Assembly: GCA_963734635.1 (NCBI GenBank) | Contig: CAVTIA010000014.1 | Span: 1,173,737-1,237,736 of the forward strand | From: DATCJA01 sp963734635 | GTDB taxonomy: Bacteria > Acidobacteriota > Vicinamibacteria > Vicinamibacterales > UBA2999 | DNA length: 64,000 nucleotides | Direction: 5' to 3' | Shown here: positions 10,337-19,839 of the stretch, in pieces | Position numbering within the stretch: position 1 is the first letter of the stretch | How the letters are laid out: each line of letters begins with the position of its first letter | Notes under the pieces: generated by a model | What the model was told of the DNA's origin: nothing | Databases searched by the model: none | Seen by the model: only the letters and a program-made list of their open reading frames with translations | Made by a program: the position numbers and the translations under genes

Positions 10337-13284
10337 ATGAAATCGGGTGTTGCGAGATGGCTCATGGTGGCCGTCGCGCTCCTGGTCATGCCCGCAATGG
10401 GTATGGCGCAGGAAGCGACGCTCACCGGAACCGTCACCGATGCGACCGGCGGCGTGCTGCCGGGCGTGACCGTGACGGCCGTGCACGAAGCCACGGGGAA
10501 TACCTTCGTGGGTGTTACCGACGAACGCGGCATATTTCGCATTCCTGCCCGCGTGGGTGGTTATCGCCTGACCGCGGAATTATCTGGTTTTACAACCGTC
10601 ACGCGCAGCGGAGTCAACCTGCTCATCGGGCAGACCGCTGCGGTGAACATGCAAATGACCGTCACCGGCGTGGCGGAGACCGTGACCGTCACGGGCGAGG
10701 CGCCGCTCATCAACACCACGCAGTCAACGATTTCCGGCAACATCGATCCGCGCCAGATGCAGGAGCTGCCGATCCAGGGCCGGGAGTGGACGTCGCTGGC
10801 GCTGCTGGCCCCGGGCAACCGCACGAACGCGGCCGGCGCGACGCCGATCGAGGACCGCGGCGACGTGCGCGAGTTCCAGCTCAACATGGATGGCCAGCAG
10901 GTCACCAACAACATCGGTCCCGGCGCGCAGCCGCGGTTCAGCCGCGACTCCATCGGCGAGTTCCAGTTCATCTCGAACCGGTTCGACGCCACCCAGGGCC
11001 GTTCGTCGGGCGTGCAGGTGAACGCGCTCACCCGCTCCGGAACCAACCAGTTCGCCGGCAGCTTCGGCGGTTACTTCCAGGACTCCGACTGGAACGCGGA
11101 AGACCACGTGCTGAACCAGGTCGTCCCCGGCTCGGAGCAGCAGTACAGCTGGACGCTCGGCGGTCCGGTGCTGCGCGACCGGCTCCACTTCTTCGGCAAC
11201 TTCGAATATCGCCGCGAGCCGCGGACCATGACGCCGAACACCTTCGTGCCGGCGTTCAATGCCGTGACGCTCGACCGGCAAGGAGTCGATGAAGCTGGCC
11301 ACGCTGCGGCTCGACTATCAGTTCAATCCGTCACATCGCCTGATGGTCAAGGGCAACACGGCGCGCTACCTCGTGCCGTTCAGTGACGTCGGCGCAAACC
11401 ATCCGGCCAATGCGGGCACGTTGAACGAGTCGACGAACAACATGGTCCTGCAGTTGACGTCGGTGCTCGGCGGCAACATGGTGAACGACATCAAGTTCGG
11501 TCCGTCGAGCTTCAAGTTCAAGGAAGCCAACCTGACGACCTGGTCGAACCACTGGCTGAAGGATCGCGGCATCACCAACGGCCACCCGCGTATCCAGTTC
11601 AACGGCTTCAACGTCACGGGCAACAACAACTGGCCGCGCTACCAGCTCCAGGACATCTGGACGCTGCGCGACGACGTGACGCTTTCCTACAACGCGCGCG
11701 GCCGACACGACCTGAAGACTGGGCGGCGAAGTGCTGTAGGCCGGCATGACGTCGAACAACTGCGCACGCTGCATGGGCAACATCGTCGCGCGCGCCGCGC
11801 CCGCCGGTCTGCCGAACCGGCCGACGAACGAGCAGCTGACCGCGTGGTTCCCAGAGGCGTACAACGTGGACACCTGGAACCTGAACGCGCTGAACCCGTG
11901 GATCCAGCGGTACGTCATCGGGATCGCGGACAAGTTCGCCGATCCGCCACTCGCACCCGAAGTACGGCCGCGTGGCTGCAGGACGACTGGTCCGTCACCG
12001 ATCGTCTGACGCTCGAACCTGGGTTTGCGCTACGACTTCATCAAGAACGCGACCAACCAGGAGCGGGTCGTCGAGCCGTGGATGCTGCCAGGCCGTCCGC
12101 AGGACAACGACAACATCCAGCCGCGGCTCGGGTTCGCGTACCAGCTCAATGACCAGACCGTGCTGCGCGGCGGTGCGGGGCTGTATTACCCCGACGTGAT
12201 CGGCAGCCAGTTCTCGCACTCGAACCGGTTTGCGCAGCTGATCTACGTGACGATCCCGAACGACGGGCGGCCGGACTTCGCGACGAACCCGTTCAACGGG
12301 CCGACGCCGACCTACACGCAGGCCATCGCGCGGTCGTGCGACGTGGCCGGCCGCGTCCCGAACTGCTACGAGCGTGCGTCGGAAGAGCTCGCGCCACCGG
12401 CCGAGTTCTCGGCAGCTGACCGATACGTGGCAGATGTCGTTCGGTGTCCAGCGCCAGCTTCGCGCCGATCTTGGCATCGAGGTCGATTACATCCACAACC
12501 GGAGCCGCAACGAGAAGGTGCTGCACAGCAACGCCAACCTGCGCTACGACGCGAGCACGGGCGTCGAACCTGCCGTTCTCCGACCGTGACCAATCGCGTC
12601 GTATCCGAACTACGGCGCCATCGGCTACTACGCCTACACCGGCCTTTCCGACTACAACGCCCTGCAGACGACCGTCACCAAGCGATTCAGCAACCGGTGG
12701 CAGTTCTCGGGCAATTACACGCTGTCGATGATCAAGAACGACGAGCCGTCGCAGCCGTTCAGCGGCCATACGCTGGTGCCGTTCCCGGTCGCCGTCGATC
12801 TCGGCGACGAGTATGGTCTGGCCGTCACCGACCAGCGGCATCGGGCGGTGTTCAACGGCATCTGGGACGTCGGCCACGGCTTCCAGTTGAGCGGCCTGTA
12901 CTTCTTCGGGGCCGGTCAGCGGCAGGAAGACGTGCTGCGGCGGCGACCTGCGCGATGTGCAGGGCGCGTCGCCGCCCGGACGGTTCTGCGGCACCAGACA
13001 GGTGACCGACAGCGTTGCCGTCGGCCGGCGGCTTTGCCGCGCCGCGTAACGAGTTCGTGCAGGATCCGATTCACCGCGTCGACGTGCGGCTGCAGCAGCG
13101 GATTCCGCTCGGCGGCCGCGTGTCGCTCGACGGGATGGCGGAGTTCTTCAACCTGTTCAATCGGGCGAACTACCAGTCGTACGTGCTGGACCGGAGCAGC
13201 CCGCAGTTCGGCGACCCGGTTGCCAGCACCAACATCTGGTACGCGCCTCTGACCATGCAGCTGGGCTTCAGGCTGCAGTTCTAG
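10337..13284 (+). pseudogene. TonB-dependent receptor 2, Oar-like, frameshifted
   Basis: Paralogue of the receptor at 3979 with the same order: signal peptide (cleaved near GMAQEA), carboxypeptidase-regulatory domain, plug (NIDPRQMQELPIQGREW; RFSRDSIGEFQFI) and a beta barrel ending GFRLQF before the TAG at 13282. The first 940 bases are open; frame changes follow near 11285, 11708, 11960, 12020, 12570 and 12950-13010. An in-frame TAG near 11740 stands where the homologous position suggests Tyr. At 11708 the sequence has GGG where GG would keep the frame, an indel in a short homopolymer. A gene of this kind is expected to work in nutrient uptake; as written it cannot make a full receptor. Confidence 0.85.
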
Positions 13285-13290
13285 TAGATC

Positions 13291-13325
13291 GGGATCGGGG
13301 ATCCGGGATCGGGGATCCGGGATCC
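13291..13325. repeat. Short tandem repeat, 14-bp unit, about 2.5 copies
   Basis: The unit GGGATCGGGGATCC is repeated from 13291 and degenerates by about 13325, between the receptor stop and the terminator. No function is apparent. Confidence 0.7.
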
Positions 13326-13339
13326 GATATTCGGACGAG

Positions 13340-13370
13340 GGCCGGGTGGGCAACCGCCCGGCCTTCTTTT
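13340..13370 (+). terminator. Rho-independent terminator after receptor 2
   Basis: GGCCGGGTGG (13340-13349) pairs with CCGCCCGGCC (13354-13363), one G-T wobble, across a GCAA tetraloop, followed by TTCTTTT. It lies between the convergent receptor and acetamidase genes. Confidence 0.85.
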
Positions 13371-13377
13371 CTTGTAC

Positions 13378-14517
13378 TCACTTCGACAAAAACACACTCT
13401 TCGGAATTCTCGCGGACACCAACTGCGCGACATCGACCGCCTCCGCCACCTGAAAATCCACCGCGAGGCTTGCCAGCGAGAATGCCTTCGCCGGTGTCAG
13501 GCCTTTCTCCTCGACGAGGAACTTGACGGCCTCAGTCACGGATCTCCGCATCGCGCGATCGAGATCCAGGTCGATGCCCATCAGGATGTAGTGAGTGGCG
13601 GTTTCCGCGCGCGGCGCCGAGATTGCCTTGCCCTTGTGAAGGACGAAGCGAAAGACGCCCGTCAACGACTGTTCCAGGGCATTCCCGCTCACCTCGCCGT
13701 TTCCCTGGGTCCCGTGCGGATCGCCCACATAGAAAAGCGCGCCGGGCTGGAATACGGGAAGGTACAACTTGCTGCCGATCCCGAGATCCCTGAGGTCCAT
13801 GTTGCCGCCGTACGCACCTGGCGGCGTGGAATTCTGCACGCCGGCGATCGTGACGCCGGGTTCGCCGACAACCGGGTTCCCAGGCGCCACGGCCATGATT
13901 CCCATGAACGGCGCGAACGGGATATGGATGGAGTCCGAGAACAGCACAACTTGTCGTCCATTCACCGTGGCGGTTCGCAGCACGTGGCGAGTTCCCTCAG
14001 GAATATCCAGCGGCGGGTCGCCAGGACGCGATCCCGGATAGCCCAAGCCGAGCACGCCGCTCGTCGGCCCGGTCGTGTTGACGCCGAACGGCGCACGCGC
14101 GCTCAGCTCGATCACCTCGACCTCGAGCATGTCGCCAGGTTCTGCGCCGGCAACGGCGACGGGGCCGGTCAGGATATGGGCGCCTCCGCGGCCCTCACGC
14201 GGACGGCCGGCGCGCGACGCCCAGAAGTCGCGGACGTCCTGCAGAATTTCGTGCTTCGCAATTCCGTACTCGGCGAGGAACGCGTCCGGATCCTGTGCCT
14301 GCGTCGAGCCGTGGTGCGACAGCGTATCCATTCGTACCGTCTGTCCGGACTTGACCGTCACGACCGGCGCCTTGTCGGTTGGAATCCATCCCCATGTGAC
14401 CGTTTCCGGTCGCGAGGGCACGTAATGATCGGCCGCCGTACGGGTCTGACCAGAGGGGACGGATGATGCCGCAGCGATCGCTGTCACAATCGCGAAAGTG
14501 GAGAATCGGTGAGCCAT
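13378..14517 (-). CDS. Acetamidase/formamidase family protein, exported
   Basis: A protein of about 379 residues. The ATG at 14517 gives a clean signal peptide (MAHRFSTFAIVTAIAAASSV), so I prefer it to the start 12 codons upstream. The body is the FmdA/AmdA fold, with PGDMLEVEV, GVLGLGYPG, NPVVGEPGVT and the typical GDPHGTQGNGEVSG segment near residue 280. The family hydrolyses short amides such as formamide to ammonium and the acid; an exported version is common in acidobacteria. It is intact and convergent with receptor 2. Confidence 0.88.
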   Translation of the reverse strand: MAHRFSTFAIVTAIAAASSVPSGQTRTAADHYVPSRPETVTWGWIPTDKAPVVTVKSGQTVRMDTLSHHGSTQAQDPDAFLAEYGIAKHEILQDVRDFWASRAGRPREGRGGAHILTGPVAVAGAEPGDMLEVEVIELSARAPFGVNTTGPTSGVLGLGYPGSRPGDPPLDIPEGTRHVLRTATVNGRQVVLFSDSIHIPFAPFMGIMAVAPGNPVVGEPGVTIAGVQNSTPPGAYGGNMDLRDLGIGSKLYLPVFQPGALFYVGDPHGTQGNGEVSGNALEQSLTGVFRFVLHKGKAISAPRAETATHYILMGIDLDLDRAMRRSVTEAVKFLVEEKGLTPAKAFSLASLAVDFQVAEAVDVAQLVSARIPKSVFLSK

Positions 14518-14655
14518 TGCCGGACCATACGCTGGAGCGCTTTCGCTCGTCAACTGCCGGGTGTGCGTTCATGACTCACGTAGGGCGGCGGCTTTACGCC
14601 GCGCCCGGCGGGCCGAAAGGCTTGACGCGCCGTGCGACGGCGTATCTACGCTGTG

Positions 14656-16260
14656 ATGCTTATGACAGTGACCCCGAGCCCGCGCTCTGCGATTCTCGTG
14701 TTCAGCCTGCTGACGGTCGCCGGCAGCAGCATGCCGTCGGCTCAGGCTCCAGGACGATGGGCGATTGCCTCGACGCTGACGGCATCGAATGCGGGCGAAG
14801 ATGATCACCTCGGTGCCGGAAATGCCCTCACCGGCGCATCGCTCGGGCTGAGCCGCGATGGCCGGACGCTCGCTGTCGCTGCACCGCATGAAGACAGCGA
14901 CGCGCGCGGTGTCAACGGCAATCAGCGGAACGATTCCGCATTCGATTCGGGCGCGGTCTATGTGTTCACACAGAGCGGGCCCACCTGGGTCCAGCAGGCC
15001 TACCTGAAAGCGTCAAACGCGGCGTCAGGCGATCAATTCGGGTTCGCCGTCGCGCTGAGCGGCGATGGCAACACACTGGCGGTCGCCTCGAATTTCGAAG
15101 ATAGCGGGGCGACGGGCATCAACGGCAACCAGAACGACGAGTCGGCGAGCGGCGCGGGTGCGGTCTACGTGTTCGTTCGCAACGGCGCCGCCTGGTCGCA
15201 GCAGGCGTATATCAAGGCGTCGAACGCCGCGGCAGGAGACCGATTCGGCTACTCGCTGGCGCTGAGCGACGACGGGAGTACGCTCGCGGTCGGGGCGATT
15301 GGTGAGGACAGCGTATCGACGGGCACGGCCGGCAACCAGGCAGACAACTCTGCCGAGCAGGCGGGTGCGACGTACGTCTTCACCCGGGACGGCGCGGCGT
15401 GGACCCAGCAGGCCTATCTGAAGGCGTCGAACACGCAGGCAGGCGACATGTTCGGCTTCTGTGTCGCGTTGAGCGGCGATGGCAACACGCTTGGCGTTTG
15501 CGCGTACGACGAGGACAGCAGCGCTGAAGGGATCGACGGAGACCAGACCGACAACCGCAGCAACGGTTCAGGCGCGGCATACGTGCTGGTTCGAAGCGGA
15601 GCGGTCTGGCGTCAGCAGGCATACGTGAAAGCGTCGAACACCACGTTGCAGGGGGCGTTTGGCGCCGCAATTGCGCTGAGCGGCGATGGCAACACGCTGG
15701 CCATTTGCGCGGTGGACGAGGATGGACTCAATCCCGGGGTCGCAGCGGTGCCGTGGCAGGCCGATCGCAAGTCGGCGGAACGGACCCGAGTCGCCGAGGA
15801 CTCGGCAGGCGCCGTATACGTGTACGGACGCAGCGGCACGACCTGGTCGTTTCAGACCTACATCAAGTCGTCCAACATTCGCGCAAACGACTACTTCGGG
15901 GCGCGCCTGGCACTCAACCGCGACGGGACGATCCTGGCAGCGGGTGCTCCGCAGCAGCCAGGCGGCGGCAGCGGCGTCAACCCGGCCTCGAAGGAATCCT
16001 CAGCGCCTGAATCGGGTGCCGTCTACGTTTTCGCGCGCCGTGTGGGGACGTGGATAGAGGAGGCATACGTCAAGGCCCCCAATGCGGAGGAGTACGACCA
16101 GTTTGGCAGCGGAGTCGCGTTGAGCGGCGACGGCGCTACGCTCGCAATCTCCGCGATGGGCGAAGACAGCACAGCGGCCGACGGACGCGCGCGCGATTCA
16201 GTACGAGACTCCGGGGCCGTATACTGTACCGGCGGTCGAACTAAAGCACGACTTCACTGA
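14656..16260 (+). CDS. Secreted FG-GAP / integrin-like beta-propeller protein
   Basis: About 534 residues from the ATG at 14656, which is followed by a signal peptide ending at about SAQAPG; a GTG at 14632 is an alternative. The rest consists of roughly seven repeats of about 65 residues, each with a LSGDGNTLAVA strand followed by EDS...GVNGNQ...SGAVYVF and W.QQAYLKASN, the FG-GAP-like propeller blade pattern. Likely an extracellular or periplasmic structural or binding protein. The last blade reads SGAVY and then leaves the pattern; inserting one G near 16222 would restore SGAVYVYRRSN and a stop at 16242-16244, so the annotated tail may come from a one-base deletion. Confidence 0.82.
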   Translation: MLMTVTPSPRSAILVFSLLTVAGSSMPSAQAPGRWAIASTLTASNAGEDDHLGAGNALTGASLGLSRDGRTLAVAAPHEDSDARGVNGNQRNDSAFDSGAVYVFTQSGPTWVQQAYLKASNAASGDQFGFAVALSGDGNTLAVASNFEDSGATGINGNQNDESASGAGAVYVFVRNGAAWSQQAYIKASNAAAGDRFGYSLALSDDGSTLAVGAIGEDSVSTGTAGNQADNSAEQAGATYVFTRDGAAWTQQAYLKASNTQAGDMFGFCVALSGDGNTLGVCAYDEDSSAEGIDGDQTDNRSNGSGAAYVLVRSGAVWRQQAYVKASNTTLQGAFGAAIALSGDGNTLAICAVDEDGLNPGVAAVPWQADRKSAERTRVAEDSAGAVYVYGRSGTTWSFQTYIKSSNIRANDYFGARLALNRDGTILAAGAPQQPGGGSGVNPASKESSAPESGAVYVFARRVGTWIEEAYVKAPNAEEYDQFGSGVALSGDGATLAISAMGEDSTAADGRARDSVRDSGAVYCTGGRTKARLH

Positions 16261-16449
16261 ACCGGCCACAAGCCACCGCCGCACGCAGACGCAAAAGGAT
16301 CGCTGCTACTTCGGACTCATCGAGGAAGGCGGCAAGCGCGATGCTCCCGGCCCAGGAATTGATTTTGGTTCCACGACCGGCTTCGTTAAGGCGTCGTCGC
16401 TCCGCGGCGTCGGGGCCCACCCGGACAACACAGTCAGGAGAATACGACA

Positions 16450-16866
16450 ATGACCACACAGCGAATCGTGCTCGGGACAGTCGTTGGCGGGCTTGTGCTG
16501 TTTTTCCTGGGGTATCTCACTTACGGGATCGTCTTCGCCGGCTTCTTCGAGGCCAATGCGGGCTCGGCCGCCGGCGTCACTCGCGAGCCCTTCAACTTCG
16601 TGGCGCTCGCAATCGGGCAGCTGGCCTGGGGCGCGGTTTTGACCCTCATACTCGGATGGAGCCGCGTGTCGAGCGTCGCTGAAGGCGCGAAGGTGGGTGC
16701 GCTGGCAGGCGTGCTGTTCTTCCTCGGTATTGACCTCACTCTCTACGCAACAACGAACATCTCCAATCTCATGGCTTCGCTGGTGGACCCGATCCTGGCC
16801 GCTGTCCTGTTTGCTGTGACCGGGGCGGCGATCGTATCGGTATTGCGGACCAGAGCCACCGCATAG
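16450..16866 (+). CDS. Small four-helix membrane protein, unknown
   Basis: A 138-residue protein with four hydrophobic stretches (around residues 7-30, 50-70, 80-100 and 115-132) and no enzymatic motif. It resembles DUF1761-like integral membrane proteins in size and layout, but I am not certain of the family. The start is preceded by AGGAGAATACGACA, an acceptable ribosome binding site. It stands alone between the FG-GAP gene and the toxin-antitoxin remnant. Confidence 0.65.
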   Translation: MTTQRIVLGTVVGGLVLFFLGYLTYGIVFAGFFEANAGSAAGVTREPFNFVALAIGQLAWGAVLTLILGWSRVSSVAEGAKVGALAGVLFFLGIDLTLYATTNISNLMASLVDPILAAVLFAVTGAAIVSVLRTRATA

Positions 16867-17158
16867 AGGCTGACAGGCGTGACGTATACGGGAGGTACTC
16901 GATGGCCTCGTCGTGTCGGTCCCGTTCGCGCCGGGCTCACGTCACAATAAGATGGCGTGGGGCAGGCCCGATGGCCGCCCGCCTCAGGCCATCTTTGAGA
17001 GTCACTACTCGACAGCCGCCAGCGTGCTCGGGTACCAAGTGTTGATACACGTCGTCCTCGTGTGCGGCCACCTGTGCGGGGTAATCGACATACGCGTATG
17101 CGTAAAGGGCGAAACGTCGGCACGCCGTAGGAGCATCGCCAACCAGACCCGTAACCCC

Positions 17159-17380
17159 TCACTCGACGGCGTAGCCGAGCGCTCGTGCGTTGTCTCGGAC
17201 CCGAACGTCCCGTGTCACGATCGTCACGAGCGCTGGCGGTTCGGCCAATTCTTCTGCAGTCGCCAGATGCACAGCGTCGAGCGTGCGAATGGGTTCCACG
17301 GGGAAGGGGCGGCCGACTCGCGCAAGAACCGCGTCAGTGACACCGAAGAGGTCGCAACGACGCGCGAAAACCTGGTGTTC
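17159..17380 (-). pseudogene. PIN-domain (VapC-type) toxin, C-terminal half only
   Basis: Directly after the antitoxin gene, in another frame, 73 codons read ...VGRPFPVEPIRTLDAVHLATAEEL... and VTRDVRVRDNARALGYAVE before a TGA, the C-terminal half of a VapC-type PIN RNase. The first 60-odd residues, which would hold the start codon and the first acidic ligand, are missing. No good start codon exists in the remaining frame. The toxin is therefore inactive, leaving the antitoxin orphaned. Confidence 0.65.
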
Positions 17381-17664
17381 TACGCTTCGCCACGGTCGCT
17401 GTCGATCAAGGCCGCGGCGGTGCCAGCCGGCAGCCTGATGTCGGGCCAGTCTTCGAGCGGGTCTCCGTCCTCGAGGGCAGGCCGAATGACGCCGGTCGCC
17501 ACCAATTCATCGTACCGGCTTCTGTGAACGGTCTTCGATATCGAGGGGGGCACGAGTTCGGCAACCACGCGTCCGTGCGCGGTCACTGCGATGCGCTCGC
17601 CGGCCTCAATTCGGCGGATGTATCGACTCAGGTTGTCCTTCAGCTTCCGAATGCCGGTTTCCAT
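17380..17664 (-). CDS. Phd/YefM-family antitoxin
   Basis: A 94-residue protein from the ATG at 17664 (METGIRKLKDNLSRYIRRIEAG). The pattern of an N-terminal IRKLKDNLS strand-helix, GERIAVTAHGRVVAEL and a charged flexible tail is that of the Phd/YefM fold, which dimerises, binds the operator of its own operon and neutralises a PIN or Doc toxin through the C-terminal tail. The usual partner follows immediately on the same strand but is truncated, so this antitoxin probably has no local target. Confidence 0.82.
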   Translation of the reverse strand: METGIRKLKDNLSRYIRRIEAGERIAVTAHGRVVAELVPPSISKTVHRSRYDELVATGVIRPALEDGDPLEDWPDIRLPAGTAAALIDSDRGEA

Positions 17665-17765
17665 CGCTCCAATATAGCCACATGTGGCCACAGTCGCGAG
17701 GTCCCGGGGCGTTGCGTTGGGAGCCGCGACCGCCGGTGCCGAAGGCCTTCACACCACATTTCTCT

Positions 17766-18782
17766 CTACTTCGACCCCAGATACGCAGCAAGCGCGATGA
17801 TGTCATCCTCGGTCAGCTTCGCGACCACCGGCTTCATCGTCGCGCTTTGACGCGTTCCTGCCTGATAGTCGTACAGCTGTCGGGAGATGTAGCTGGCCTG
17901 ACGATCGACTATCGGCGGAACAGGGCCCATGCCCTGCAGGTCGGGACCGTGGCAGAGCGTGCATGCCGCAGTCTTCCCACCGCCCGTCGTCGCGATTTCC
18001 TCGCCCCGCTTGATGCTGCCGACAGGCACGTACGCGAGCATCCCCGAGTGAGGGGCGCGCGCCCGCTCGGTGAAATCCGGGTTCTCCGGAACTTCGAGAA
18101 TGCGTTTGCCCAGCGGCTCCATTTCGTTGCCAGGTTGCGGGAGGAACAGCCCGTTCATGCCGGGCTTGGCCTTCGGCACCATGTCGGTCTCGACGACACG
18201 AACCCATGGCCGCCATTTGATGGCAGAGAAATACGTCGCCACTTCCTTCATCTCAGCCTCAGTGAGATGACGGGCGATCTGAATCATTTCGTTGGTATTC
18301 GCCTTCCTGGGGTCCGCGCTGCGTCGCGTGCCGTTTCTGAATGCCTGCAGTTGCTGAAGGATGTACGCGGCGGGCAGTCCCGCCACCGGAGCGTTTTCGG
18401 GCTTCCCCTGGCCGTTTGGATAGTGGCAGAGGCCGCATGGGCGGAGCTTGTCGCTCTCCCGCCCGTGCGCGACGACCTCGGGCATCGGCGGGTGATCTTC
18501 GGGGTACCAATCGGCCGGACCGTAGTCGTAATGGATTGCGTATTCGGTGAACGACTTGTCGGTATCCGGCAGCTTGTGGATGACGTCCTTCGGACGGGGA
18601 GCGCCGAGGCGTGCGCAATCGAGCGGCTTGGAATCCATCGCGCACGGAGGGGCGGCCGGCTCAGCGCCGCCAGAGGTGAAGCCATACGCCCATGGGGGCG
18701 GCGCAGCAATCTGGCCGGTGACCACGGCTCCGGCGGCAACCGAAAGGAATGCGAGCATCACCCACGGCGCGGACTTCCTCAT
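17766..18782 (-). CDS. Diheme cytochrome c, exported
   Basis: A 338-residue protein with a signal peptide (MRKSAPWVMLAFLSVAAGAVVTG). Two heme c sites are present: CGLCH at residues 116-120 and CTLCH at 274-278. Each is followed by a class I cytochrome c fold: LPAAYILQQLQAFRNGTRR...ATYFSAI, and RQASYISRQLYDYQAGTRQ...LAAYLGSK. This tandem layout resembles cytochrome c4 and related periplasmic electron carriers. No oxidase or dehydrogenase subunit lies next to it, so its partner is unknown. Confidence 0.88.
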   Translation of the reverse strand: MRKSAPWVMLAFLSVAAGAVVTGQIAAPPPWAYGFTSGGAEPAAPPCAMDSKPLDCARLGAPRPKDVIHKLPDTDKSFTEYAIHYDYGPADWYPEDHPPMPEVVAHGRESDKLRPCGLCHYPNGQGKPENAPVAGLPAAYILQQLQAFRNGTRRSADPRKANTNEMIQIARHLTEAEMKEVATYFSAIKWRPWVRVVETDMVPKAKPGMNGLFLPQPGNEMEPLGKRILEVPENPDFTERARAPHSGMLAYVPVGSIKRGEEIATTGGGKTAACTLCHGPDLQGMGPVPPIVDRQASYISRQLYDYQAGTRQSATMKPVVAKLTEDDIIALAAYLGSK

Positions 18783-18820
18783 ATCGCCTCCGGGACATTT
18801 TTACCACGATCTTGCCAGTC

Positions 18821-18975
18821 GTCGCGCACGCTAAAGCGTGCGCACTACGAGGACAGACACGGTTGTTCCGCCACGTGTAGCGCGCAGGCTTTAGCCTGCG
18901 CCGGCCTGCTGAAGCGTGCGCGCTACGGCTCGTTGCTCGTGTAGGGCGCAGGCTTCAGCCTGCGCCGGCCTGCGG
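18821..18975. repeat. Cluster of REP-like palindromes
   Basis: Three imperfect palindromes (18821-18848, 18877-18926, 18941-18970) share the pattern GTAGCGCGCAGGCT-TTAG-CCTGCG or the CACGCTTTAGCGTG variant. Related copies lie at 23079, 24241 and 27301. They occupy the space between divergent genes. Confidence 0.8.
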
Positions 18976-19032
18976 CCTGCCCGACGTCTGCCGACGTGTT
19001 CCGGTAAAATCGCTCGCGGAGGAGGCGTTGCA

Positions 19033-19818
19033 GTGAAAGGTTTGTCCCGCAGGTGGATTACAGCGACCGTGTGTGCGCTGGCTGCTGTTCTGTGTGCGCC
19101 CGCCGCGCTGAATGGCCAGACCGGCACGGGTGCCCCGTATAACCCTCCCAGGACCGCGTTCGGGCATCCCGACCTGCAGGGCATCTGGCAGGTGCTGAAC
19201 ACGGCGGCGTGGGACGTTCAGGATCACAACGCGTCGCTCGGCGTTCCCGCGGGCAAAGGCGTTGTCGAAGGCAACGACATTCCGTATCAGCCATCGGCGC
19301 TCGAAAAGAAGCGGCAGAACTACGAGAATCGCGCAAAGCTCGATCCCGAAGCGCGCTGTCTCCTCTCCGGCGTGCCGCGCATCACGTACATGCCGTATCC
19401 GTTTCAAATCGTGCAGCAGCAAGACAAGGTCAACATCCTCTACGAGTACAACCACACGCTGCGGCACATCTACATGAACGGCAATCCGCATCCGGAAGGT
19501 CCCATCGAATGGTGGATGGGCGATTCGCGCGGGCGGTGGGAAGGGAATACGCTCGTCGTGGACACGATCCATTTCACGGCGGAGACGTGGTTCGATCGCG
19601 CGGGGAACTTTCACAGCGAAGAGCTGCACGTGGTGGAGCGCTTTACGCCGACCAGTGCCAACCACATGCTGTACGAGGTCACGATCGAAGATCCCAAGGT
19701 GTTCACGCGGCCGTGGAAGATGAGCATGCCGCTCTACAGGCGCGTCGAATCGGACGCGGAAATGCTCGAATACGAATGCTACGCATACATGATTGAAGAG
19801 ACCTGGCCCAATAAGTAG
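19033..19818 (+). CDS. Secreted protein of unknown function (DLQGIW family)
   Basis: A 261-residue protein from GTG 19033, seven bases after GGAGGAGG (19018-19025), followed by a signal peptide ending near AALNGQ. The mature protein begins GHPDLQGIWQ and later has HIYMNGNPHPEG, WWMGDSRGRWEGNTLVVDT and ETWFDRAGNFHSEELHVVERF, motifs shared with the next gene and familiar from many acidobacterial secreted proteins that lack a described function. No catalytic motif is recognisable. The longer frame upstream runs through the REP palindromes and is not believed. Confidence 0.75.
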   Translation: MKGLSRRWITATVCALAAVLCAPAALNGQTGTGAPYNPPRTAFGHPDLQGIWQVLNTAAWDVQDHNASLGVPAGKGVVEGNDIPYQPSALEKKRQNYENRAKLDPEARCLLSGVPRITYMPYPFQIVQQQDKVNILYEYNHTLRHIYMNGNPHPEGPIEWWMGDSRGRWEGNTLVVDTIHFTAETWFDRAGNFHSEELHVVERFTPTSANHMLYEVTIEDPKVFTRPWKMSMPLYRRVESDAEMLEYECYAYMIEETWPNK

Positions 19819-19839
19819 ATCCCGACGTGCGAGGGTGCG

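Noticed and set aside
3979..13284. Programmed frameshifting in the receptor genes
   Set aside because: Too many shifts in both directions at unrelated sequences; no recurrent slippery site. Decay or sequence error is more likely.
13372..14466. A 364-codon plus-strand frame opposite the acetamidase gene
   Set aside because: The minus strand has a clear FmdA/AmdA protein with signal peptide; the plus frame resembles nothing and is a codon-bias shadow.
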